The notes under the pieces are model-generated. The model had not been told where the DNA came from, ran no database searches, and saw only the letters and a program-made list of their open reading frames with translations. A stretch of 64,000 nucleotides of DNA from Cerioporus squamosus (Eukaryota > Basidiomycota > Agaricomycetes > Polyporales > Polyporaceae), in NCBI GenBank assembly GCA_022592435.1, contig JABYQS010000046.1:1-64000 (forward strand), in the 5' to 3' direction. Of the stretch, positions 35,015 to 45,692 are shown piece after piece. Both the position numbers and the translations under genes were made by a program. Positions within the stretch are counted from its first letter, which is position 1; each line of letters starts with the position of its first letter.

Positions 35015-37147
35015 ATGACTGCAGACTATCGAGCACAAGCCCTTCAGGATCCTACCACGGTTGTGCAGGAGCTTTACCGCACCCGTGCCACCACGGAAAA
35101 TTTTCCTCGGTTAGTGGCGGCACACTTCTCTAGACTCTTTGAAACACCCGCATCTTTCAAGAAGGTATGTCGCGTTCAACGATAGGCTCAAGCTGGATCA
35201 AGTACTAGAAGTCTGATTTTGGTACAGATACCGACTCTGAATGTCCACAGTCCGCCACAGTCCCACCGAGATCGCGCCCTAGTGCGCTTCCGCGCCATGG
35301 TGCAAGACACCTCCCTATCGACCGAGATGTATCTATCGAACCACCATGATGGCTCGTGTGGAGGCTGGGGGATGTATGAAGCCGAAGCCGGGAGTAGCTC
35401 TAGTGCTAGCGAGGTGGACTACGCCAATTTGCAAGAGTGCAACGTCCTATGGGCGACCAGCGTTCCTGCTGAGTCTCATTGGTGCGCTGATGAACTAGAT
35501 CAGCTCGAACCAGGTATGCGACATGCTTATCTGTGCGACCACGTCTCTGTGATGTCGAACAGATCAGGAGAGGTCCACAAACGCTGCATCATCGGTCCCG
35601 CCCATTGCCCAACGTACCTATAAGTTCCCCCACTCTGATCGTGGCCACATTGGCCTACAGGTGAAGGCAAGTATGACTGTCCGATCCTCCTCTTAGCCTT
35701 ACTGACCCCTCTGAAGGTCTACGACAGGAGCGAAGCGGAGACACTTAAGTCGACAGACGTTGTTACTTTCGTTGGTATCATATCCACTGAACCGTAGGCG
35801 TCAGCTGTGTCCCCTTGGTGGGTTGAGACTAAATTTTCGACATGCAGATGCGGTTTGGACCACACACAAGAGACTACTTCCGAAGTACCGACGCTTCACG
35901 TCCTGTTCACTAAGCCGCACACCCCAACACTTCTTCCCCGGCCGTTCCCTCGACTCGGCCGGCCGACAGAAGAGGTTGATCACCAAGCTACATCAGGGGA
36001 AACCGCGAAGCCGGTGGCTCAAGATACCGCCGATACACGCCGTGAGCTCATCAATTGGATAGCTGAGGAAGCACTGGCTGGGGATCTACAAGCGGCAGAA
36101 TGGGTCCTCTTCTCGTGCATCGCTCGCGTGTAAGTGCTAAGCTGGATATGCGTAGAGACATAAGCTCAACGCACGTTCAGGCAATCGCGTCACCCGCCTC
36201 TCCTTCCGCCCTCGCTGGTAGTTTCGCGCTTTCCAGCGCCGCCCCCGGTGCCATCTATTACGGGATCATCACTGACACCTGTCCCGACACTCTCGGCAGT
36301 GCTGGCCAGTCTACTTCCCTTGACACACACGCTTAATCTCTCGCTCGAGAACCTCAATAAGGCAAGCTATACACCGGAGAGCAAGGATGAGGATCTGCAC
36401 GCAGGCGTCCTACAGCTTCCCCAGGGGACAGTTCTGCTTGTGTCGGAGGGTGGTGTGCGCGAGGGCCAACTGCAGGAGCGAGGTATGTTCATTCATCGAT
36501 GGGCTGCACAGCTATCAGTTGCTCACCTGAATGTCAGGCATGATGAACGTGCGGGCGCTGCAAGAGGTGATGGACGCACAGACACTGGCATACGTCTTTC
36601 CCTTCAGCCAGTTCTCGTTTCCAACGGATATCAGCTGCATAATCCTCGCGGAGGGGCGCAAGAGCACCTTCTTCAGGACTGAGCTGGACATCCCTCTGCG
36701 CACTCCCACCGATCCGGCAGCCATCGCGGCTTTATACAAACCTGCAGACCAGATCAAGATGCCGTCCCGTGAGAAACTTGCAGCGTTCAGGGATCTAGTA
36801 GTCGGTGCCCGCTGCGGCAAGGTCCAGGTACCTGAGGCCACATCCGAGGTATGTTCCTAATCGTGGACAGCTGCTGAGTGCTGAGCACAGTACTGAATAT
36901 CTCTCATGTAGTATATACAAGCACAATTCGTGCGCGAGAGACAAGGGAACAGGAGCGTAACTGCCGATGATCTCATTCGATGGATGACCGTGTCGAAGTG
37001 AGTGACGTTGACCTTATTGATCTGCTAGCCCCAGTATTCACAAAACCCAGATTATATGCTTTATCGTTGCACGAAGCGACGCTGAGCGTGGAGACATGGC
37101 AGCGGGCGAAGGCCTTGGATGACTTACGTAGAACATTGCTTGCTTGA
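35015..37147 (+). CDS. mini-chromosome maintenance complex-binding protein (MCMBP/ETG1 family)
   Basis: Nuclear protein that binds MCM3-7 and is involved in unloading or assembling the replicative helicase. The start MTADYRAQALQDPTTVVQEL is followed by IPTLNV and the conserved LVRFRAMVQDTSLSTEMYLS. A WGMYEAE segment and Ser-rich stretch come next. The central part has LINWIAEEALAGDLQAAEWV spliced to LFSCIARV, the AAA-like remnant region with LNLSLENLNKASYTP and LQLPQGTVLLVSEGG, and MNVRALQEVMDAQTLAYVFP. Toward the C-terminus are DISCIILAEGRKSTFFR, REKLAAFRDLVVGARCG, FVRERQGNRSVTADDLIRWM and KLYALSLHEATLSVETWQRA, typical of the family, with a stop at 37145-37147. It converges on the phosphoglucomutase gene 124 bp away. 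Six to eight short introns; no damage seen. Confidence 0.9.
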
Positions 37148-37271
37148 GAGCCGGCTTCACGGTGAATCTCTACATTGGTTTGTTGTCATATTGGTGATTG
37201 CTACAGTTGCTACTTCTCGTGGTGTATCGCTCCGTGAATGCTGTGTTCGGACATTTAGAGGATCCAGGGAC

Positions 37272-40091
37272 TCAGGGCTTGCCGAGACCGTTCTTCTCTG
37301 CTTCCATCCAACTCTCCGACAATTCCTCGACGACTCGAGGCAGAAGCCTTGCCACAGCAGGAGCGTCCTTTCCGCTGCCCTCGAGGTAATACTTGATCTT
37401 GGGTTCAGTTCCGCTCGTCCTATGCCGGATCAGTGTGTGTATTAGCCCGACAGTGCTCAATATAATTGCCTACCTCGTCGTGAGGGTGATCTTCGTGCCA
37501 TCCCCCTTATTCACCGCTCTGAATTGGATCATATGACCGGAAGACAGCGGGAGCGTGGGCTTATAACTGGGAGGATTGGCACTATCGTAGCCGATAGTGA
37601 GGTCTCGTACGCTGGTAACCTCAAGTCCAGCGATAGACTTGGGATAGCTCGGCTTCGTGACCGTCCCTTTGCCGTCAAAGTTGCGGATGCGGGCAAAAAT
37701 CGTATCGATTGTGCGAGGTTCCGTGCAGATGAAGTACGAGTTACTGGTCTGCGGCGCAATGAGATGTAAAAGCAGAGAGGATGATGTTATCGAAGCGGCC
37801 TACCTGGAAGAACCCGTATCTAGGACGAACAAATATCAGTGCGCGCTTCCCTCAAGGCATCAACATGACTCACTTCTCGTATAACTCCTTTAGATGGCTG
37901 CTGGCTGTTTTGCCTTGTTTCTGCAAGGAGACAGCCAACTCGGCGAAGACGACCTGTCAACAAGGAGATATGGACACTGTAAGGCTAGGGAGGAAGAGAA
38001 AGACCGACCGACGCAGCAACCCCGTCTTTGTCACGCAGCTGGGTGCCGAACATGAAGCCTATCGCCTCCTCATACCCAAAAGGTACTTCATAGCCCTCCT
38101 CCTCGAGGCTGAGGGCAGTGTTGCCGATGTATTTGAACCCTGAGAGTAGCAGTCGAGTACGGTTGCCATAGCAGAATCTAATTGAACTTACCGGTCAGGC
38201 ATTCCGCAAACCTGAATCCTTCCGCGTGTGCCATCGCTTCAATCATCTTGGAGCTCACGGTAGAGGCAACCATAGCGAGCTGGGCTATTACATTTGATCA
38301 GACGGGCGATATCTGCGTACCACGAAACTGCTCACATAGTGCTTTACCGGACTCCTTGTATTTGTCTAGACAAGCGCTAGCGAAGAGCGTCCCCAGCTGG
38401 TCACCGGTGAATTGTATCCATTTCCCATCAGCACTAGTGACGAGTGATCGTCAGTAGGAAGGGCAACAAAGGTACAAAACGCATACCTCTTTTCCGCCGC
38501 AGCGAAGCGGTCCGAGTCGGGGTCTTGCGCCAGGATATAGTCGGCTCCACTCGCAGTCGCAGTGGCTATCGCAAGATCCTGCTCGTTGTATCAGCGACAG
38601 TTCCACCCGTACTCAGAGTGCCATAAGTACCAATGCACCTAGGGAAAGAATAAGCGTCAAATATTGCATCATTGTCGACCAGTGAATCAAACTGCACCCT
38701 TCTCTTCTGGGTTCGGGAACTTCACTGTAGGGAAATCGGCATCCGGCTTCTGCTGCTCTGCCACCGGGATGTATGGTGGGAAACTGAACAACTTGAAAGC
38801 CCGCGTCATCGCAGCGTCGCTGACACCGTGCATAGACGTGTTCACGAACTTCAGTGGTGTCTGTGCGTTAAGCGATCTGCTCGGGCGCGTCTGTAAGGAT
38901 ACTAGGGTAGATCACGCAACGAACGACACACCTGTAGTGACAAAGAGAGCCTATGTACTCAAAGTAAGCGGCATCATCGAAATGCTCCAACAACGGAGAA
39001 GCCGCGAGAGAATCCAAGTCAAGAGGACGGGATTCTTGGTGTTGCTTTATGGACGCCGATATTCCCTTGTCGTGAGGCTCGATTATCTGGATCCGAGATA
39101 AGTATGGTGCACTCATGCCCTAGACATAACATTTACCTGGACAGCATTTTCCCAGTACACCTTATGGAGTATTCGCATAAGTACTACACGTATCGGCCAC
39201 GAGCTAAAGCGTACCTTATAACCGTTATCTTGCTACAGAATTGCTCGTTGAGTGTCAGATTGCGGAGCGACTTGATGAGGAAGCATACCTTCGGGTTATG
39301 GCTCGCTGAGTAGGTTGGTGGGATTAGTTTCTCGAGAGGAAAGGCGGACTGGCGGACTATTCAAACCTGTGATCATGACTCCACAGGCTGCACCCTTTGC
39401 CTTGACGGTGAAAGGGACGCTGTGAGGCTGAGCATGAGGAATAGCTCTGCAACCAACGAGGGCAGACATACAGAGGCGTATGAATAACTTTGGGGTGGAG
39501 GTACACGAGGACGTTCTGGTCGATGAATGCCGCGGCAGTCAACTTGGCCCATTTCTCGGAGTGATGGCGGTGATCGTGTCCGACGACGACTCCGCGAGAG
39601 CGTGCATCCCGCACATGCTCCAGGACGTAAGCGCACAGACCCTACAAACGAACCCGAGGATTGAGCGGCAGCAACAGACACCAGTGCGAGGTAATGTTAG
39701 TTACCTGGGACGCTTGGATGATGATGAGATCATTCATGCGAGCCCATCCCGCCTCCATTCTTCCTCGTAGACCTGTACATATCTCAGCGTTTGCCATCAT
39801 TGCTGTGATTATGCCTGCTTACCTGCAGTTCCGAACTCAATGCGTGGGCTGGCAACGGGTGCGTCAGTATTGCGGGCCAGCGACCGCCTACCGGGATGAA
39901 GGAACGTTCACCTCATGCGTTTCTCGATTTCTGTGACATTGCCTTCTTCGAGGAGGTTCTCTATCTCCTTCCTAGTCTCCTCATTCTACGCATGGTTCAT
40001 CAGCTGCCGCATCGGCAAGGTCGATGGGTCAAGATCTTACGGGATCGAGACGGAGCCATTCATCTACCAGTTCCCTGAGGGCAGGCGTCAT
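37272..40091 (-). CDS. PGM2-type phosphoglucomutase/phosphopentomutase, microexon-rich
   Basis: Alpha-D-phosphohexomutase related to yeast Pgm3/Prm15 and animal PGM2, which interconvert 1- and 5/6-phosphates of pentoses or glucose in the cytosol. Exons join to MTPALRELVDEWLRLDP, IEFGTAGLRGRM, HVRDARSRGVVVGHDHRHHS and GVMITASHNPK (phosphoserine loop). Then come QDNGYK, VYWENAVQ, FVNTSMHGVSDAAMTRAF, FPTVKFPNPEEKGALDLA, YILAQDPDSDRFAAAEKR (metal loop), TGDQLGTLFASACLDKY and GYEVPFGYEEAIGF. The C-terminus has RTSGTEPKIKYYLE (phosphate-binding loop). All four functional loops are intact. The start at 40091 and stop at 37272 give a protein of family length. The catalytic part is assembled from extremely short exons (8, 16, 17, 18 and 24 nt), each in phase and bounded by GT-AG introns of about 50-60 nt. 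Confidence 0.92.
37804..37819 (-). other. 16-nt microexon of the phosphoglucomutase gene
   Basis: The exon completes a Lys codon and encodes YGFFQ between ...KELYE and TSNSYF. The acceptor is CTAG at 37820-37823 and the donor GTAGGC at 37803-37798. Confidence 0.75.
38631..38638 (-). other. 8-nt microexon of the phosphoglucomutase gene
   Basis: GTGCATTG restores the frame and the family sequence EEKG-A-L-DLA. It is flanked by introns 38639-38697 (59 nt, ending CCTAG) and 38579-38630 (52 nt, GTACTT...GAGCAG). Skipping it shifts the frame. Confidence 0.65.
39137..39305 (-). other. three consecutive microexons (17, 18, 24 nt) in the active-site region of phosphoglucomutase
   Basis: Exons at 39289-39305 (17 nt, completes Ala and encodes SHNPK), 39215-39232 (18 nt, QDNGYK) and 39137-39160 (24 nt, VYWENAVQ). 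Intervening introns are 39306-39366 (61 nt), 39233-39288 (56 nt), 39161-39214 (54 nt) and 39087-39136 (50 nt). Joined, they give the invariant TASHNP...DNGYKVYWENAVQ order of the family. Confidence 0.8.
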
Positions 40092-40354
40092 ATCGAGCAG
40101 GGTGAGATGCGGTCTATCAGGTCCCGTGGTAGAGGAGTCGAGTCGAGATAGTAGATGGCAGCTTTCTTTCCGTGCAGGGTCTGGGCTAGTGTAGTCAACT
40201 AGTCGTCGTCGAACTTACTAGACGAGTCAGTGTCTTGAAGGCTGTGTCGCCTTCCAGATCGACTGCCCTTTCGGGACGCGCTGAGCGCCTTCGGAATTCG
40301 CAGTTTGCACGCCAGCCTACGCCAGCATGATGGTCTGCATAACTAAAGCTACTC

Positions 40355-42143
40355 CTAGGCTACGATATTGGCCGGAAATACTGGACTACTTAACTCTGAC
40401 AAGGTGATACACTGGATTTTGTCCCGTATCTTAGACTCTACAGCAAAGAAGACATCCAGCGACCTTTCCCCGTCAGCGACACTGCCAGCAGGTTCCTCCG
40501 CCAGTGGCACATCGACCTCCGCAGTGCGCTTGTCGCGGTCAGGATTCGATAAGAACACCCGAATGTATCTGTTGTCGATACCGGATGTGTAGAATCGGAC
40601 GCGTGAGGGATAGCCAAAATGGGCGGAATGCCAGTCGATTCTAAGAACCGAGAAAGGGTCAGCAAATAACGATGGAAGAGCACGAGCAATCATTCATACG
40701 CGAAGTTGGAATTGACAGACGCATGACCCGGAGGGGCTGCAAAGCACATGGTTCGGCCTTGATTGACCACAGATAGCATGAGATGGCTTGCGACTCTCAT
40801 GTACTTCTCCACGAAGGAAGGCTCGCGGGACTGCATGATCGACCGGCGTATTGAGCATGCCACTTCTTCCAGCGTCGACTTGGGGTCAAGAATACACGGG
40901 ATCTGTTGATGGAACTACGTCAATATAATTACCTTGATAGACGTGACAAAATCTGCACAATATAGATGGCATTTCCCGCAACGGCAGGATCATCCATGAC
41001 ACCAGGAACTGCTCTGTACTGTCGCGACATCACTAAGTACCGCCATGCATCACGGAGAGACTGAAGGGAGCTTACACTTGCGGCGTTGGTGAGTCTTGTG
41101 ACAGGAACATCGATGTGCCGATCAATCACACTGACGATATACGCAGTGAGACAGTCTTGTAGAGATGGCCGGACCTCAGCTCCGCGCTCCACGATACGGT
41201 CTCGTAGTGTACGGAGTTGACCCGTCGTGATCTTGAAGTGAACCTGGGCAGTTTGTTGATTCAGAGCGGCATAACGTTGCCCAGCCTCACCCACTGGGCA
41301 TGCCCAGTGCGATAGGTGAAGCATGAGCGGGCTATATGCTTCAATCAGTGTGGCGTCTGGGGGGTAGAAGGAACGTTTCGTGAACGATGGCGCCGGTACG
41401 GGGAGACCATCGTCTCCCTGATAACGTCTAGAGAGCAGCTGCATAAATCGCAGTAAGACTGTAGCATCGCCTACGTCGCGACGCGGAGAGGGTCAGTGCA
41501 ATGAAATATAAAAACGGGATGTAAACGCATACCAAGGGTATGATGCCATGATACGCCAATTGCAGTTTCCTCGTGAGCAAGGGTCAACTTGACGAAGAGT
41601 AGGGAGTGACTGCTGCCCAAGTTGGATTGCGAATAGAAAAGGGCAGGATTTCCAGGATAGCGCGATGGCTCGCAGCCCTTAGTCCTCAAGAATCGGCTTA
41701 GATCTAAGTTGAGCTGGAGGACCCATTCGTGGTCCAACCCCGAAGAAGTCGCGCCAGAGTCCTCGACTTCCACGACGATGGGTGCATCGGTCAGAGATAT
41801 CTGTAATGTTCATTAGATGATGCCCCGTCTCTGCTGTATCGACGCACCTCCCACTGGTCACCGGTCCGGACGAGCTGCCCAGTAGCGTGAGGATAGAACC
41901 GCAGAGTCTCCTCCGTAGCGCGGATGAACCGGGGAACATCGACACGGCCGGGTACTACGTGGACGTTCTCGATCTAGAATCGTTAGCTCTCAATGTGGCT
42001 GATCCTCACAGCAACCCACTACTCAGCCCGCCATGGACACTCACGTAGCACATCCATAGTTCGTACCCCGGAAGCTTAACGGACGAGGTTTCGTCGTTCA
42101 AGATTGTCGGAGTCTTAGGCTTTACCGCAATAGTGTACATCAT
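40355..42143 (-). CDS. BAHD-like acyltransferase (fungal transferase family)
   Basis: Predicted CoA-dependent O- or N-acyltransferase of secondary metabolism. The start (MMYTIAVKPKTPTILNDETS at 42143) leads to IENVHVVPGRVDVPRFIRAT and LRFYPHATGQLVRTGDQWE. The catalytic HxxxD motif, SWHHTLGD, is split by an intron between Leu and Gly (about 41533). DATVLLRFMQLLSRRYQGDD and the mid-domain YIVSVIDRHIDVPVTRLTNA follow. The position of the second BAHD motif (DFGWG) reads AHFGYPSRVRFYTSGI, so its Asp is replaced by His, as in divergent fungal members. The protein ends FPANIVA, with a stop at 40355. The acceptor substrate cannot be predicted, and no other biosynthetic genes lie nearby. Confidence 0.8.
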
Positions 42144-42459
42144 TCGACAAGAGGCTGTCACGCCGTCGTAGATATGTGCAGGGTAGTATGTCCAGAAGGT
42201 AAGTTGGAAAAGTGTCGTGGAGGTCGTGAACAAACCACAGAAGCGCCTGGGATTGCTCGAAAGGAGCCCAAGGGTTGTGCCATGACCAACCAAAAACACC
42301 ACGAACTCGGCCCTATTACAGCAACGTCCCTATCGACTGGGCCAGAGAGCGCTGCAACGAACATGGAATACATTGCCGTACAGTAGTGCTACGAAAGCGG
42401 AGCGACGAGTCACGATAGAATAACGATATGTAGGGAATCTGTCGCGCGAAAGCGTGCCG
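42144..42459. other. promoter of the acyltransferase / 3' end of the PHD gene
   Basis: 315 bp between two minus-strand genes. No recognised elements, and the open frames look incidental. Confidence 0.35.
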
Positions 42460-45400
42460 TCAGAACGACTCGATGGGGCTGGCTGAGAGCCCAGCGTCGT
42501 TGACTCTGGTCGATGAACCCGCCTCGCTTACGGATGCGGAGTTCAAGGGAGTAGGAATAGACGTTTGCCGCCGCAGAGAACGCCGAGGGCGGGAGGCGGC
42601 GACAGTCGAGGCACTAGCCTTGGTAGGCAAAGCCTTCGAAGAGTCAGTCGCGGTCGATTGGGCGGCCGCCACGGATGGAGAGGTGAAAGCACCGATCCTC
42701 GGAAGACGTATCTTCAGAGTGGGTGTAAGAGTGGGGACTGAGCCGTTGGTCGTAGGAGGAGTGACAGGTTTCCGCTTATGAGCTGAAGTCCCGTTAGCCT
42801 TCTTCTTGCTGCTGCTGGCCTTCGGTGGTGGAGGCGCAAGTATGGACAAGTCTGTTTCCATTTGATCAGGGTCAGGCTTGATAGTCGGCTCAGCGCGTGT
42901 CTTCCCACGAGCAGGCTGACGAGTCCTCTTAGAGCGCGACGGTATGGAGGCGGGGGAAGGATCTGTCGCGTCTTGGACAGTCGGAGTCTTATCGCCCTCC
43001 GCAGCGGTCAGGTGGACGCCGTTGGCGGTCGAGGCGGACGCTTGAGGTGTAGAGACAACTGCTTCCGGGGGCCTGGCTGCCTTGCGACGGGCATCCGGAC
43101 GTTTACCGGAGGATATCACCAATGGAGGTAGCTCGAAGTCGACATCCATCGGAACATCCTCATCCCCAGAACGGCCGGACCGTCTCGACGATCGTGACCG
43201 AGAGGGCACGCTGAGGGCAGCTGCAGCACGCCGAGGGCGCGAAGTCTCCGCAGATATGCTGCCTGAGGTCGCGGTGCTCATCTTGCCCTTGTGCTGTAAG
43301 CTCCGCATAAGGTTCCTGGTCGATATAGGATATACTGCACACGCACCTGCAAGGTGCCCTCTTGCGGCTCTATCTTCACAGTCCTGGCCTTCGCCCTCTC
43401 CGCTCCGTTGGTGCGGGTTTTCACCCGATCTGCACCGCGGACAGCTGAACTGGACGCGCCATGAAGCTGCATATCACAGAGCATCTGACGCGGAAGAGAC
43501 CCCTCAACATCACGCTGACGATGACATGAAGGCCCACCGACCTGAGCAATGTTCACGTCATCCTGTGTATGGCTGGCGGCGTCGATGGAGAAGGGCGAGA
43601 TGCTCTCTTGATCGTCAGCGAACGAGCTGAGCGATGTCAGAGGCGACGACAATGCGCTGGAGATTGGGTACTCCCTGCTCAGGGAAGTGTCAGCACGACA
43701 TTTCGGGGACACGACGCTACCCCCCACATTTCTGACGCGGATTCGCCGCGGCGATTCTTCGCTATCTTGTCCCAGAAGTCGAGAGTGATGATCCTCTCGG
43801 GCACTCGATATCGTCGACCGTTGATCAACACCTCATCCACATTGAGTTTGTCTGGAATGCGTGCAGGAGGCGGAGCGGTGTCCGCTTGTACGACTTCGAT
43901 ATTGCCGTTGTTCCATTGCCGCGGTTTGGTGATGTCGATAGGCGTGGCATTTGCTCGAGGTATGCGACGTTTCGGTTGCTATATCGAACAACTCCATGAG
44001 TCTCCGCTCAGATGTGATTATGCGAAAGGACCAACCAGGACGCGCTCTGCATGATTCGGGCACATCCATTTCTTTGACCAGGGTGGCATGACGCTTAATG
44101 GTGGATCGAGACAGTCAAGGTGCCAGTGCAGATGGCAGTAATCGCAGGAGATGATAGCTCTGCCAGTCTCGTAATTGTTGACATTGGACGCAGACCTCCT
44201 TGTTCGTTTCACGATAGGAGAATCTGCTGCCATCCCAGGTGGGAGTGCGGAAGTGCCGCATCGAAAACAGAGCACTGGCTCGCCATTGCGATCCTTCAGT
44301 CTGTATGGATCCCGGTCCTCCAGTTGGCCGTGTCGGCTGTACCGGTCGGTCAGCGATGGAACATCGCTTATAGAACAATACTCACTTGAATCGTGCTTGT
44401 TTGACCTCGGACATGTCCTGATAAGTACCCCTAGGACCGGTTCCCACTGTATGGCGATATAAGTGAGCTAGCGGCAGAAAAAAATTCGTGCACTTACCGT
44501 CTTTGAAGAAGGAACGGATGTCCTGAGGCAGTTGGTATTCTGTGGGTATCTTGCTGGCAAGCTCGTGAACGAGGGGAGCCATAAATTTGAGCGATGTTGG
44601 TGGTTTGGGTGATGGTCGCTAACCGTGGCACTGATCAACGACGATATCGAGGGAAAGATTCGGCACCTTACCTGCTCTAGTGTACACGCCGGACAGAACC
44701 ATCTAGATTCTCCTTCAGGCAGGTCGGTCGCTTCCATGGGGGGATCCAGACATAGCCAGTGGAAAGCTCTGGGGCAGCCGTCGCAGTACACCAGAGCGCC
44801 AAGAGACCGACATGCAGAGCAATGGTCCTCGTTGGACTGCATATAGGCTCAACGACGGGGTATAGTGTGCATATACGGACACGCACCAATGATGGGACAA
44901 CCTCCAATGACGCTACTCCTGGCTCCTCCTTGACCTTCACTGCTGGCTCCCTCTCCCTCTCCTTCCCTTTTCCCTTCCTCTTATCCTTCGTTGGGCGCGC
45001 ACGATGTCGTGTGGAGCTTTCCGCAGCTTCCGGGGGTGTATCCTCCGCGTGTAGTGAGGTCGCGCGAGAGACCATCGCGTCGTCAGAGTCGAGAGGGAGG
45101 AGGGTAGGATCAAAGTCCGACAGTGCGTGCGATGACGAAGCGGTCGCTTCCGGTACAATGATAGGGTCTGAAGGGGTCGACACCACGGCAAGACTGCGAG
45201 CAGAGGCACGCTGGGATCTAGTGCTCTCAGCGCTGTTGGCGGGAGTGTCGGTGCAAAGGATGGGCAATCGAGGACGATGAGGTTCCGGTGCGGCCGCGGG
45301 CACGCAGATAGACCAATGTCAACGGCCTTGTCAGATTTTTTGCAACGAAAGAATGACAAGATCACGCACCCTTTGTCCAAACGAGCCCGTTTCCTCCGAG

Positions 45401-45692
45401 TCCCATCCATGTCGGTGGGAGCTGCGGAGATGGAGCCCAGTGCAAAATGAGTGGTATAGGTCGTGCCCGGGTCGGACGCGGGCAGATACGAGTATGTCAC
45501 AGTTGGCTTTTTGTGGTCCTTCTTCGGGATTACAGCCTGCTGGATAGAGGCGAGTGAAGGCGGGCCAGGCAAGATTTCCGTGGCCAGAGACGGATCACCC
45601 TCCAGATGGGGTGGTTGTGACACGGAGGCTCCGGGCTGCAAGTACGCCGGGACGCCCTCGACCGAAGCCATCGCTTGGCGAATTGTGCGCAA
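42460..45692 (-). CDS. double PHD-finger chromatin protein, Rco1/Rpd3S-subunit type
   Basis: Likely subunit of an Rpd3S/Clr6-like histone deacetylase complex acting on transcribed chromatin. The N-terminus (MASVEGVPAYLQPGASVSQP) and a low-complexity acidic/basic region (KDKRKGKGKEREREPAVKVK) precede the first PHD finger. This finger is a C4HC3 type (DHCSACRSLGALVYCDGCPR, FHWLCLDPPM, WFCPAC; about 44.68-44.85 kb). A conserved helix lies between (PLVHELASKIPTEYQLPQDI, DIRSFFKDG). The second PHD is split by an insertion (CFRCGTS... ISCDYCHLHWHLDCLDPPL, KWMCPNH; about 44.05-44.27 kb). The basic Ser/Thr-rich tail contains SKRTRQPARGKTR and KIRLPRIGAF. Two PHD fingers of these types in this order is the Rco1 arrangement. 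An alternative upstream first exon begins near 45798-45805. Confidence 0.75.
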
